From NCBI GenBank assembly GCA_963854835.1, contig OY978529.1, forward strand, positions 4,002,501-4,066,500: a DNA stretch of 64,000 nucleotides. Direction: 5' to 3'. Positions 1 to 11,447 of the stretch are shown here, piece after piece. The position numbers and the translations under genes were made by a program. Origin of the DNA: Megamerina dolium (lineage: Eukaryota > Arthropoda > Insecta > Diptera > Megamerinidae). Each line of letters begins with the position of its first letter. Position 1 is the stretch's first letter. The notes under the pieces were generated by a model that saw nothing but the letters and a program-made list of their open reading frames with translations, was not told the origin of the DNA and did no database searches.

Positions 1-169
1 TAGACAGACATATCTAAATACTTCACCTTTAAAATATTTAATTTTTTCATAATAAACTATTTTATTTATCAAAAAAAAAAAAAAAAAAAAATTTGTTTAT
101 GAGAACTTTTTTCACAAGTCCGCCATTTTGTTTTTGTCTTTTTTATGTATATTAATTTTTTTATTTCAG

Positions 170-234
170 ATGACTTCGTAAGGCTGTGTGCTTCCCCGAA
201 CCAACTCATCTCTTTTTCGAGGACTCCACTCTGA
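170..234 (+). CDS. Possible terminal exon of a gene lying left of the window
   Basis: A long pyrimidine tract with a candidate branch point (ATTAAT near 151) ends in TTTCAG at 164-169. It is followed by a 65-base stretch, richer in G+C than its surroundings, that reads D-F-V-R-L-C-A-S-P-N-Q-L-I-S-F-S-R-T-P-L and stops at TGA 232-234. An AATAAA at 310-315 could be its polyadenylation signal. This is the expected look of a last coding exon, but the upstream gene is outside the window and I do not recognise the peptide. It could also be chance. All of this is inference from splice-site shape and composition. Confidence 0.33.
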
Positions 235-1392
235 CGACAAACATTAAAAACAAATTAATGTAAAATTAACTTAAAAAAATTTGTTTTTTTTTCTATACTT
301 GAAAACACCAATAAAAACATGTAAAAATTTTTGAAAACGATCACATTTTATTTTCTTGTTAAACAAAAATTCATGAAAAAAACGTCGAAATTTCGGTCAT
401 CACACTGGACTATCACTTTAATGGTAGAATTTAATTATTTTGAGATGGTATTTGGAAAAAAAAAAAATAGCTTTTATAATTCGAAAGAATAATAAAGAAG
501 TTTTCTAAAGAAAAAATTTTATATATTAAGAATTTAAAATGAAAACACCAGTTTGAAAACACAATTTTCAATGAAAACCCTGATATCTAGAATTTTTACA
601 TGATACTGATAAAAATAAATGAGTTTTAATCCTCGTTTTTAATGTATGATAATTTTTGAAGGTTTCTTCGATTCTGAATCATGATAGAACCTGAAGAGTG
701 GTCTGACACCGTTATTTTTGCTTCGAAGTGAGTTGCTATCCTTAGAATCGGCTTAGATATTTATAATGTCGGTTTTTTATGATGCAAAATGAATTTTTTT
801 AATTGAATTCGTATACAATGTAGTAAAAACACATTCGAATGAGTATTTTTCAGCAATTTTTGAAACGTTTTAGAAAAAATAAAAAACATTTTGTGCGTAG
901 TCTTATCACTATCTATGTGATTTGGATATACCATACTGATTTTGAATACCGAATGACCCCGAAATGAATTCGAAAGGTGTATTGAGTTCAGAAAATTGTC
1001 TCTGTAACGAGTTACAAAGCAAAAAAAAAAAAAAAAAAAAAAAAACAGCTGAGAAGGTAGAACAGCCAGTTTTGCTTTTTTTTAGGGTTTAGAAAGAATT
1101 TCGTTAGACGATTTCCACCAAACTGATAAAGCAATAAAATCAATTTTTTATTTTAATCTTTTCGAATTATTGAAGAATGATATTACAAGATAAATAACTA
1201 GAGAAAAAAGGACGAAAAAGAGTACACTGAATACGATATTTTGGTTCTGAAGTAATTTACAAGAAATCGGTTAAGACGACGTTAGCACTAATTATTTGGA
1301 ATGCAAAGAGAATTTTGTTGGTAGATTACCATTTTACTGATTCTACATTATTTTACTGCCAAAAATACCAAGAAATTCAGGTAGAGGGGATG
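235..1392. other. AT-rich non-coding spacer
   Basis: AT-rich sequence with poly-A runs (for example 1021-1045) and no coding signal. The AATAAA at 310-315 is the only candidate regulatory site. Confidence 0.6.
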
Positions 1393-1570
1393 GTTAGTAT
1401 TGACCATCTGAACACAAAACACTTTTTTGTGAATTTTTTGTATGGTAAGGTTTTTGAGATAACAGTAAAAAACATTTATTTTTTTTTTTTTGTAAGAAAT
1501 TTAACTTCATCATCTTAAACATCTTGTAATAAATTTTCGATTAAAAATTGTACAATTTAAGATTGTCTCA
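1393..1570 (+). repeat. Diverged outlying copy of the 470-bp duplicated block
   Basis: The stretch from TAGTATTGACC (1395) through the run ending TTTAAGATTGT matches, with many substitutions, the 3' half of the blocks at 2325-2620 and 2797-3092. It lies about 1.05 kb upstream of the first of them. Confidence 0.6.
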
Positions 1571-1628
1571 TATTTGTATTGGGTCCATTCGAAGAATTTT
1601 GATGAGAAAATATTTGAAAAAGTTTCTC

Positions 1629-1715
1629 TTAACCTTTGAACCACAACAGTAATGGATGAGAAGCTCGGTCAAAGCACCCTTTGGGGCTCACAAGTGCCAT
1701 ATATATTTATATTTT
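1629..1715 (+). mobile_element. 3' fragment of the tRNA-derived SINE
   Basis: About 85 bases match the 3' end of the SINE at 6937-7301: ACAACAGTAATGGA, GAAGCTCGGTCAAAG, and GGGGCTCACAAGTGCCATAT followed by a TATTTAT tail. The tRNA-like head and the body are missing. Confidence 0.7.
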
Positions 1716-2324
1716 TTTTATATATTAATCTTGATAATGAAATATATAATATATTGAATCATAAAATGTTTTTTTCCATTTCTAATGTAGAAACTTATTG
1801 AATATTATTAGTATTAAAAAATTTGTAATTGGTAAATTGTACTTTTTATTTTTATTTTACATTACCTTTCAAAAACCAATTTCGCAAGAAAACAGCTTAA
1901 ATAAAATATTTTCAGATTAAAAACAAATAAAAACAACTAAAAGTAATTATTCTTAGCACTCTTTTGCGATCAAAAGCGTATAGAAAAAAAAAATCAAAAG
2001 CAATATTTACTATTCAAATAATTCCAAAAGTTGGTTTTTAAAGAAGAGCATTTTATTTTTAACATTTTCGTATCAAAAAACTGCTTAAAAATCATTATTC
2101 TTGTAGTGCTTTGTAATTTTACTAATCAAAAGTATTGAAAAACAAACTCTTGCAACAACAAAAACAACTGAAATTATCATATTCACCATTATTCTGCAAG
2201 AAAAGCTTATGGTTATATATTCAAAATTATTTTTGAACATATTTTTCAAAATAATTTAGATTTATTTTAAATATTCTCCTGGAAAAAAAGTTTAACTTTC
2301 AATATCATAAAATAAATTTGATAG
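1716..2324. other. AT-rich spacer without recognisable feature
   Basis: Long A and T runs, stops in all frames at short intervals, no recognised repeat or gene. Confidence 0.55.
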
Positions 2325-2692
2325 AAATGAGTTCCTAAAAATTAGGAAATATTAATAAATTAATTATAACAATTATATACAATATAATAATAAATAAGAA
2401 AGAAGAATATTTTTTCTTATAAAACCAAAAGGAATTGGTATTGATCTTAGTATTGACCTTCTCAACTCAAAACACAATTTATGAATTTTTTTTATGGTCA
2501 GGTTTTTGAGATGACAACAAAAATTTTTTTTTTCAGTAAAAAATTCAACTTAATAATTTTAAACATCTTATTATAAATTTTCAATAAAAAATTATACAAT
2601 TTAAGATTGTTTTGCTTCTTCAAAATATATTAAAATAATAATTCTTGATCTCCAACCACAATCTCTCTAAAATATCGTAAATGTAATTAGTA

Positions 2693-2748
<56 letters not shown>

Positions 2749-3092
2749 ATTATTATTATAGTTGTATTATAGTTTTTATTATTATAGTTGTTATAAACCA
2801 TTTCCTAAAAAATAGGAAATATTTATAAAATAATTGGAACAATTATATACAATATAATAATATAATAAGAAAGAATAATTTTTTTTTATAAAACCAAATG
2901 GAATTGGTATTAATCTTAGTATTGACCCTCTAAAACAAATTTTTTAAATTTTTTGTATGGAAAGGTTTTTGAATTAACAGTAAAAAAAAATTATTTTTTT
3001 AATAAAAAAAAATTAACTTCATCATTTTAAACATTTTATAATAAATTTTCGATTAAAATTTATACCATTTAACATTGTTTTGCTTCTGATAT
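2325..3092 (+). repeat. 470-bp duplication, two copies
   Basis: About 295 bases beginning at TTCCTAAAAATTAGGAAATAT (2331) and passing through GGAATTGGTATTGAT (2431) recur from about 2800, where GGAATTGGTATTAAT is at 2900. The offset is 469 bases. The copies differ by many substitutions and small indels, so the duplication is old. The (TTA)n microsatellite lies between them. Confidence 0.75.
2695..2760. repeat. (TTA)n microsatellite
   Basis: About 16 uninterrupted ATT/TTA units followed by imperfect ones. Confidence 0.95.
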
Positions 3093-6000
3093 CTTAATAA
3101 CTTAAATATTTTAAATTAAAAAAAAAAATTTCTATAACGAAAACCTCTAAAAAGTACGAAATTTCATATTTCTATTTTTATATATTGAATTTATTTTTTA
3201 TTTACAAAGATATTTTAGTGACAAAATCATAGGCTATAAATATTCTCAGTTTCAAATAGCTTCAAGTAGTTATGCTAGGTATCTAAACTCTTCCTTTATT
3301 GCAGATAAATACCACATTGATCAAAAAGTTCCCGGAATAACCCCGGAGTGCCCCTATCTAATAATATAAATTTATTTTGGAAAATTATTCTAGCCAAAGT
3401 ACTAGGTTTTTTTTGATTGCCTAATTACATCAAAATATTCATAAATCATTGAATTTACAATTTACTGAAATAAATGCATTCTTCTTCATTTTCTTCTTGC
3501 TATTCATATACAGAAAGTTTCCTATCTCAACTTTTGTATACAATTAAATCGATCTGCTTAGCATTATACTATCAAATGGATGTCTCACATAGGAAATAAA
3601 CGAGTACATAGGTTCCCTCATATTGTGTATATGTGTATCCTTTTTAACTAACATTTCTATCAAAAGTTGTCTACTACTAGCAACAACAACAACAACAGTA
3701 CCAACTAGTATAATAACAATAACAAAAACCCAAAAAAAAAAAAAGGAACCTTTGCGTCAGCTCCAAACATCGACATCAACACCAACAGCAATAACTATGT
3801 ATGGATTGGATGTATGTACATATAACATATAAAAGAGACGACATGCATACATACTAAATAAGATGTCTTCCATTTTGCTAGTTATAGGTATGCAACAACA
3901 ACAAAAGAATCAACGAAAAAAAAAAATTCATATAAAACAAGAATACAAGACTATCATCATCCAGCAGCAGCAGCAGCAATACAGCACATCACATCACATC
4001 ACAAGTTGAAGTACAAAACAGCAACAATAACAACAACAACAATAAAGCAAAAAAAAAATCCTTTTACGATTGCTCTCTTGCCATGCTCGCTCGCATCAAC
4101 AAGAAGAAGAAGAAGAAGAAGAAGACAATGACGACGACAACGACAACTACAACGACAACTATGAAAAAACAGAATAAATAAAAATATCAAACAAACAAGA
4201 AATTTAACTCAACCAACCTGCCGCCAGCCTGATTGGTTGGTTGATTTCATTCGTTACGTTTTGTTTGTGTGTGCAGAGAAAGAGAACGATTCCATCATAC
4301 AATACATACAATACACAATGGCAACAACAACAACAACAACAACAACAGTGATGAGTTTATATGTAGTATGGTGTATCATACACATCACATCACATCACGA
4401 ATAAAAGCAGAAAAACGAACAAGAAGAAGAAAAATACTACGATGAAGCAAAATATCACGAATAGTTATAGTAGTAGTTGTTGTTGTACTCCCAACGTCAA
4501 GCGCAGCGAAGACAATGAACGATTACTCTGCTACCTAACTATAGTTATTGAAGACATTCCTCTCATCTACTCATCTACTACACCCGAAAATGCAGCTTAA
4601 TTCGACGAACTCTTTCAATTTTTGTGTACAAACAGTTCAATTCGAATTCAATTCATAGGTCGTTCTCCATGTGCTACTTCTTTATATTTTTTTCCATTTC
4701 TTTCGGTTTCGTGTCGTCTGTCCATCTGTCGTATGACAGCTCAATGCATGATGATGCGTTGCGATGTGATGCGTTGCAATTTAATGCGATACGATGGGAA
4801 GCCATGACAGTAGAGCATTTGAGTGCATTATCAAAACGAAGAGAATGTATGAGAGAGAGAGAGAGAGAGACAACGAGGCTGTGAGTGCTTGAGAGCGAAG
4901 TAGGCAAAAAAGTGGTTAGAGTTGAAATTGAAGACGACAACTACGATGACGAGGACGAGGTTGACGACGACTACGACAACGACGACGATGACAAAAAGAA
5001 GGAATCCATCAATTTTTATGTCATGTTTGTTTGTCTGTTATTCTCGCTGCTTTGCTGGTGATACTAAATGTATATGATTGTGTGTATATTTGACTTTTTT
5101 TGTTTCTTTCTTCTTTTGTATTTCAATTGCACTTTTGTTATTGTTGTTATTTCATGTTAATCGGTCAGTTATCGTTTGCATGTAGATATACAATGAAAAT
5201 CATCATCCTCTTGTCCACCATTTATATACATATTCGTCTATATATTCTCCTCCTTCTTTTTGTATTCTATTTGCTTTATTTTATATTGTACGTATGTATT
5301 TTGTAGGTATCAGCAAAAATAAACGTTTTTGTTTTACTTAAATCCTGCTCATATTGCTACTACTATTGTACTGCTCCTCCTTCCTTCAGTTATTGTTATT
5401 GATGATGTCTTGAAAAGCTATTGTTGTTGATTCCACATACTACATATGTACGTATCTAACTAGAAACTTTTATATTGAATGCCAACCCCTTTTTGCTTAT
5501 TGTTCTGTCAATCAAATTGTACAGAATGGATAATATAACAACAATAATAGTTGCATTGTATATATATTGTGTTATATACTTTTTGTTTTTTTCTTTCTTT
5601 TCAAATACGTAAATACAAATATTGATAAAATAGTTGAATTTTCTGTGCAAAATTGTATGAAAATTTTTTTAAAATATATTTTGCATATTCTATATTTAAT
5701 TCTTATTCAATTTATACTAAAATAGTCCAAAAAAAATGATTATGATTGATATCATACATTGAGTTTTCAATTCAATTTCGTCATATTTCGTCATTTCTTT
5801 CCCTTTTCAATAGTTCTATGTGCAATATTGAAGAACATTTTGCTTCAAATACTTTTTATGTAATTTTACTTTCAATTTCTAGTTTCAATTTATATTTCAA
5901 CACTAAATGCATACATTCAATTTTTAATATTGAACATTATCACATTTACTGAAACAATACTTCATTCTTGGTTTTCAATTTGATTGCATCCTTTCTATGT

Positions 6001-6490
6001 AATATGATTCAATGATTCAATTCAAGCTACAGTTTTTTAAATCGAATCTTGTATTAATTTGAATATGTTTAAAATTTAAATTTTAATTCATAAAATTGCA
6101 TCAAATTATTACAATTCAATCCTCGATGTTTCAAATTCGACTTTATGACAATTTAATTGGAATCGAATTTGGACTGAGAATCTGATTTACTTTGCTCATA
6201 AAAAAATTATAAAATAGTCTCGAACGCAATTTTTTACTACTTGCATTTCGAATCAATTTCATTCAATTGAATTCAATTGTGAATCTAATATAGGTATGCA
6301 ATTTTCAGGCATTCAATTTGTGAGCAAATTTGCAGTTAATTTCTACGGGGTTTTAGGCAAATATTAGATGAATTTTTATTATCGATCGAAAAAATTTTAA
6401 TAAGAAAATTATTATTGGTATTTTCTAACTAAAAAAATTAAAAATTAAGTCTATAAACATTGAAAATTAAGTGATAGTTTTAAAATAGCG
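3093..6490. other. Spacer rich in simple repeats
   Basis: CAA, GAA, CATCA and GAGA microsatellites are interspersed with AT-rich sequence: CAACAA at 3680-3700, GAAGAA at 4100-4123, CAACAA at 4320-4346, GAGAGA at 4853-4871, GACGAC at 4933-4990. Open frames here are low-complexity by-products of these repeats. From about 5700 to 6320 the motif ATTCAATT(T/C) recurs many times. No gene supported. Confidence 0.6.
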
Positions 6491-6780
6491 CATCCTCTTT
6501 ATAAAAACTGACGTTACATTGCCGAAAAATAGCGGTAAGGGAGATTCGGTGTGAATCAATTCAAATTTGTACTCAAACTAATGAAAAATTAAAAGATGCC
6601 CACCAAATAGGGGACCCAATTGAGAAAAACTGACGTCACATTCACGAAAAATAGTGCTGAGCTTTTTTCGGGATCAAGAAATTCAAATGTAAAATCAAAA
6701 TCGTAAAAAATTAAATGGCCACCACAAAATAGCAGATCAAATTTGAAAAAACTCCAGTTACTTTTAAGAAGACTAGTGGG

Positions 6781-6929
6781 TTCTTGTTGTTGTTGTAGCA
6801 GCAAAAATACTTAAATGTTTTGTTTTGTCCCGTGCAAAGAATTTTCGTATTCTGATGAGGTGAGTGGATCTTGATCGACCACGTGATCGAGTGCTTCCGG
6901 GACGTAGACTCGTCCATTCTTGGGGAGAG
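6781..6929 (+). mobile_element. Short interspersed repeat with GTTGTTGTTGTAGCAGC head
   Basis: The segment begins TTCTTGTTGTTGTTGTAGCAGC and ends near TTGGGGAGAG. It is bounded by TAGTGGG at 6774-6780 and again at 6930-6936, a plausible 7-base target duplication. From memory, a (GTT)nGTAGCAGC head followed by a GTAGA-containing end is common in short non-coding repeats of several fly genomes; that link is recollection, not a search. No coding capacity. Confidence 0.5.
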
Positions 6930-6936
6930 TAGTGGG

Positions 6937-7301
6937 TGCCGTAGTTCAGTGGTTAGTATGTTACATTTGTCTTCTGATCTGTAGGTCGTGGGTTCAATCC
7001 TCGACTGAAGCACAACTTTGATATCGAAAAAGCTTTTACTTTGGAACGGAACCCACATGTCGGCAAGGAACTGGAATTTCTGCCGGCAGTAGCCTTGCCT
7101 TGAAAATGTTTTTAAAAGCGCTCTGTGACAAAGCTCTGGAAAAAGTGATTTCACGAGGGTTCTGCCATTCGGAACCTGCTAAAATAAGTAAACCCCTTCG
7201 AATACTGTCCAAAATTTAACACGCACAACAGTTGTGGAAGAGAAGCTCGACCAAAGAACACTCGGAGGCTTATAAGTGCCACATATTAATTTTATTTTTG
7301 T
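6937..7301 (+). mobile_element. Complete tRNA-derived SINE
   Basis: The head is tRNA-like with both internal RNA polymerase III promoter boxes: A box TAGTTCAGTGG (6942-6952) and B box GGTTCAATCC (6991-7000). A unique body of about 250 bases follows (ATATCGAAAAG, CATGTCGGCAAGGAACTGG, GGAACCTGCTAAAATAAGTA, ACACGCACAACAG), then CTTATAAGTGCCACAT and an AT-rich tail. A perfect 9-base target duplication AGTAGTGGG lies at 6928-6936 and 7302-7310. Other copies are at 20581-20937 (-), 24346-24603 (-), 53426-53788 (+) and 1629-1715 (+). It needs a partner LINE to move; no shared 3' tail with a LINE in this window is obvious. Confidence 0.88.
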
Positions 7302-7540
7302 AGTAGTGGGAACATTTCGGGGACAAGGAATAGAAATTTGAGAAAAAACTTTTCAAAAATTAAATGACCGCTCAAACTCATTTTGGAGATGCGAACGTTT
7401 TGTTCACGAAGAGAAGTAGTGAGGGGATTTCCGCAATCAAGGAATTCAAACTCGAGATCTGAATTGTAAGAACTGGGTTACATTGACGAAAAAAAAAAAA
7501 TAGTCGGGGTGTTTTCAGAATCAAGTAAGCTACGTGAGCT

Positions 7541-7904
7541 AAGTGAGCTACCAGAAGCAGTCGATAGTTCAAATGATAGTGTTCCGAGGGCAATTCATTA
7601 AAATTTTGTACATAACAAGGTTTGTTGGTTCCTCGCAAGCTGTTTCCCAACTAAAAACCATAATCAATTTACGAATCAACTACTTATTCATCTTCACCAG
7701 CCTTGGCACTCAGTGATTCCTTTCTGTTGCTAAACTTAAATAGGTGAAGCTCTTAGGCAATTGATGGAAAAAAATTGATAATCATTTGGCAAGATATACA
7801 TATTGCGCCGAATTTTGCAGGACTATGTTGAATGAAAACATAAATCGTGCTACAATGAGGCATCGAGAGAAATTGAAAATTGTTGAACAATATACGTTCA
7901 GCAT
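7541..7904. other. Spacer without recognised feature
   Basis: Mixed-composition sequence between the minisatellite and the LINE remnant. The short open frames on either strand show no family motif. Confidence 0.5.
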
Positions 7905-9075
7905 AAATGGTTGGTTGGCTGGTTTAGGTGCTCCTTGGTAGACAGAAAGCGAGACTCAATTACACATAGAAAAGCGCCACTCCTGGAACCACTGAAGTGA
8001 GGCTTATACGAACCATCTTGATCCGTTAATAAAACTGCTAATGTTGTCTATTTTGTTTCAAGCAATTTCATTTAGGCCATCCATTACGAATTTCCCTCGA
8101 GTTCTATGTCGTAGAGCGCCCAGACTTGGGCACTAAGATAAATAGTGGAAAACCGTTTTCTTGGATCCCTCTTGTTTGCAGCTTCGGCATCTGTCGTTGT
8201 AGGGCCATCCCATTTTCTCTGCATGGGCCCCCTATCAGCCAATGACCGGTAATAGCGGATGTGATTCTGAAGATATCTGTTCTTTTCTTTCTTACCAATT
8301 CGCATGTTCTTGACTTATCGTATTTAGGCAAAGTTCCTTTTGCTATTTTACAGGAGCCAGTTCTTGACCACCTGGTTTCTGCCTGCTTTCGAAACTGTAG
8401 GTAGAGCTCTCTTTTGATGACGCTAAGAGGGTTTCCAACAGTTACCGACTCGGATTAGCTGTTAGTTACCTCCCTTCTTGCCAGTTCGTCCGCTTTCTCG
8501 TTTCCTTCTATGTTCCTGCAACTAGGCACCCAGAGACGAGAGTGCGTGCTAGTGTGTTGAGCTCTTCCTTATATTGTCTTATGATTACTGAGTTCGTTAT
8601 CGGTGATATTAATGCCAGAATTGCCGCTCGGCTATCTGACAAAATACATCCCTTCGATGTATGTGATTGTTTAGTACCTTGGAAGCCTCTCTTATCCCGA
8701 CAGCTTCGTCCGGAAATATACTAGCCGTATCTCCCAGACGAAAGGAATTTGATACCTCAAGATCTTTGGAGTATACCCACGCACGAACACCGCAATTCAT
8801 TTTTGAACCATCAGTGTAGATCTTGGTGGCATTCTCCGCCACAGCAGTCCCAATGTCCAATCCTTCCGTGTGGAAAATTTTACATCATACTTTCTGCGAA
8901 AGTCTAACTCTGGGATGATGTAATCTGATGATTTGCAAGTTTGTCCTTGGCCTTTTACGATTTTTTATGTCCAATATTCTTCACGTTCCACAGGTCACCT
9001 TCTCTAATTCTGGTTGCCGCGTTCGCTGCAGTTAGCCGTATTTGAATGTCGATTGGAAATATGTTCAGGATGACG
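7905..9075 (-). pseudogene. I-superfamily LINE remnant, RNase H domain and C-terminus
   Basis: On the minus strand the order is: an RT C-terminal connection piece (L-Q-I-R-L-T-A-A-N-A near 9035), an RNase H start K-I-Y-T-D-G-S-K-M with the first catalytic Asp (about 8825), a later D-E-A-V-G-I with the catalytic Glu position, then H-W-L-I-G-G and, after a frameshift, R-C-R-S-C-K-Q-E-G-S, a C-x2-C metal-binding motif of the kind ending these ORF2 proteins. RNase H in a non-LTR element points to the I superfamily. Stops and frameshifts break the frame in several places. The endonuclease and RT core are missing, so this is a 5'-truncated dead copy. The 3' end is near 7905 by loss of similarity only. 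Confidence 0.72.
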
Positions 9076-9582
9076 TTCAGGCATTATATTGAATAAAAAT
9101 TGAAAAATATGAGAAAATTTCTATTCCTTTATTAGATCGTAGACGAAATTTTTGTGTAAATTTTGTAGTACATATTTTCTCACAGTGTATTATGTATTAT
9201 GTAAAAACATTATGTTATATGTACATAAATGCAATTAAAATATACTATACCTATATATATCTACTATAATCGTATATATATGTATGTATATAATCATCAC
9301 ATATATCATAGAAAAATCATATTTTGCCCTTTTTACATACATTAAAGTACGAGTGTGTGCCTGCCTGCCTGCCTGATTGCTTGTCTGTCTGATGGTTGGT
9401 AAAAACCCCCCTCTTATGACAGGTAATAAAAATGAATTATGCAGATACGTAGGTATACATAGACGACCGTATAGGTACATCGTTAAGGGTTGCTGCTGTA
9501 TATCTAAATATTATAGAATAAATATGATGGCTGCTATAAATATATTTGTAAGTATCACTGAATATGCATTTATATGAGTATG

Positions 9583-9605
9583 ACTGTGTGTGTGTGTGTG
9601 TGTGT
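9583..9605. repeat. (TG)n microsatellite
   Basis: Eleven or so TG dinucleotides in a row. Confidence 0.95.
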
Positions 9606-9713
9606 ATTAGTAATTATTCATACTACTTCCATATAGTGAATGGTAAAAAAGTGTCATTCTGACAATGTGTCACCACGACTATTTAGAACTGCAAGAGACT
9701 ATTTCATAATCAA

Positions 9714-9748
9714 ATGAAATAAATGAAATGAAATGAAATGAAATGAAT
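9714..9748. repeat. (GAAAT)n microsatellite
   Basis: Tandem AAATG/GAAAT pentamers with slight variation. Confidence 0.9.
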
Positions 9749-10333
9749 AGAGGCGAATGTTGTGTTACCATTATCTCATTATATCTACGAGTATATGTAT
9801 ATACTCTTGTACCTATACCTACACATATGATGACAAATAATTTATATTTTGTTCTTGTCGTTCTTGTTGTTGTTGCTGTTATTGCTGTTATACCCTATCA
9901 AAAAATCACAAATCAAATTTATAATAGAAATTTCATTTCATTTGTGATATATTACACGAGTATTTGCATGTATTGTACATATACGTCTATTCGAACAAGT
10001 ATTAGTAAAGCGATGGTGGTGGCATTATTTCAATAATAATTTATATTTTACCCCCTTTTTTTTTATTTTAGAACATTATTTCATAAAGGGTATGTTTGAG
10101 TGCTCAAATAATGCAATGCATATGTATATAATTGTAATTTAAGCTTAAAAAAACATTTTTTTTTCTAATAATTATGTTAGTATTTATAATAAATAATAAT
10201 TATCAATATCATTAATATGATGATATTCAAAATTTTTCATCAAAATTATCACTGTATAGAGATTATTTAGTTATTATACTCGTATACTCGTATAGAATGA
10301 TAGTGACGCAGGAGTGATGGAAACAAAGATTGC

Positions 10334-10640
10334 GCCCTGTGACGTCATAAACGAAACAGTGCCAATAGTAGGCAAATAAAAAGTGTCAAAAACCACACAA
10401 GAGGTAATAAAACTGCGGCCGTTGTAATTTTTTTGCACCCTGTGACGTCATAAACGAAACAGTGCCAATAGTAGGCAAATAAAAAGTGTCAAAAACCACA
10501 CAAGAGGTAATAACACTGCGGCCGTTGTAATTTTTTTTGCACCCTGTGACGTCATAAACGAAACAGTGCCAATAGTAGGCAAATAAAAAGTGTCAAAAAC
10601 CACACAAGAGGTAATAAAACTGCGGCTTTTTAAATTTTTT
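10334..10640 (+). repeat. Three tandem 103-bp units carrying TGACGTCA
   Basis: Three near-identical units have GACGTCATAAACG at 10341, 10444 and 10548, so the period is 103-104. Each contains GCACCCTGTGACGTCATAAA, CAGTGCCAATAGTAGGC and AACCACACAAGAGG, and ends in GCGGC plus a T run. The near-identity means recent amplification. TGACGTCA is the palindromic CRE/ATF recognition sequence; function here is only inferred. Confidence 0.92.
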
Positions 10641-10808
10641 TTTGTTTAGTTTAGTCTAATCTTGAAGAACATCCTCGCCCGAAAGAACAATTTTTTTACC
10701 TAAATATTGCAAATAATACTGGAAGATTGCTAAATATATTTTTGTACAAGGTTATTTGTTAGGAGCAACTCATTTCCATTAAAAAAAAAATTAAATCCAT
10801 TAATTGCA

Positions 10809-11021
10809 TTAAAAAATATTTTCAAGCGACTTCAATTGAACCGCGAGTTCTACGCCATTCTGAATCGCAATGTCTGCTACTTCGTGTCTTAATTTGTGAC
10901 ATAGTAATATGTCACAAATTACATAGCCGGCAATATTTTCGAGGCCGTCATATGCCAATAATTTCAGTTCCGCCATTTCCGTGTCGTCAACTTCAGGAAT
11001 AACACATATTATGCTGAACAT
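10809..11021 (-). pseudogene. Small transposase-like C-terminal remnant
   Basis: Seventy residues on the minus strand include D-G-L-E-N-I-A-G-Y-V and later L-R-H-E-V-A-D-I-A. The x-Y/I-A-G-Y-V pattern recalls the C-terminal part of P-element/THAP9-type transposases; this is recollection and the similarity is short. Upstream on the same strand, near 11115-11160, is L-C-Q-K-C-G-L with a C-x2-C pair. Its position inside the inverted ends supports a transposon origin. A chance ORF is the main alternative. Confidence 0.35.
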
Positions 11022-11447
11022 TACGCCTGAGAAAATTGTAGAAGATTATATAGATATCGTAAATGCATTTTTACTTTAGGTTTATAAAATCAATCATATA
11101 ATGGTCCTTACAAATCACACTTTTTGATTGCCGGCAGAAACTAATCCACATTTTTGGCAAAGCCACATCACACGAAAAGGAAAAATCGTTCTTTAATAAC
11201 GATTTGTCGAAACTATCGTTATTCCAATTCGCCACTGCACATTTCATTTATAAAAATTACCTTTTTCAATTAAAATTCTGTTAAACAAGCGCTTAGTATA
11301 CAAATGCAAGAATTATAAAAATTTATTTCCCCTTTTTGGTTAATTTTCGTTTCGTTTATGACGTCACCATACGAACAGTTGACTGTCAAACTCAAATCAA
11401 AAAAGATAGCTGTTCATTCAGGGTGCAATCTTTATTTCTATCATTCT

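Larger units (their letters stand above)
6500..7540 (+). repeat. Diverged ~120-bp minisatellite, interrupted
   Basis: Units share an AAAAACTGACGTTACATT-like start, then GAAAAATAGTG, GGGATCAAGAAATTCAAAT and AAAAATTAAATGGCC. Starts are near 6505, 6625, 6748 and 7475, with a diverged unit from 7311. The third unit is split at TAGTGGG (6774-6780) by the short repeat at 6781-6929 and the SINE at 6937-7301; it resumes at 7302 with GTGGGAACATTTCGGGGACAAGGAA. The split unit gives the insertion order: minisatellite first, then the two insertions. Confidence 0.65.
9076..10291. other. Spacer with microsatellites
   Basis: AT-rich non-coding DNA with TATATATG strings, (CTGC)n near 9358-9375, (TG)n at 9583-9605, an AAATG pentanucleotide array at 9714-9748 and a GTT array near 9850-9890. 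Encoded peptides are low-complexity. No gene supported. Confidence 0.6.
10292..11447. mobile_element. DNA transposon with imperfect inverted ends, possibly P/THAP-like
   Basis: The left end reads TGATGGAAACAAAGATTGCG then CCCTG (10314-10338). The reverse complement of the right end (about 11420-11444) reads TGATAGAAATAAAGATTGCA then CCCTG. AGAATGATAG occurs further out on both sides, with a 17-base insertion on the left. The next internal block is also inverted: GTGACGTCATAAACGAAAC on the left against GTTTCGTTTATGACGTCAC on the right (about 11347-11366). Inside are a triplicated unit (10334-10640) and a small coding remnant (10809-11021, -). No clear target duplication is visible, so the exact ends are uncertain. 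Family assignment is weak. Confidence 0.6.

Noticed and set aside
6937..7010. tRNA gene
   Set aside because: A and B boxes are present, but the same head is attached to the same non-tRNA body in other copies and is flanked by target duplications, so it is a SINE.
6711..7154. 147-codon minus-strand frame
   Set aside because: Runs across a minisatellite, a short repeat and the SINE; not a gene.
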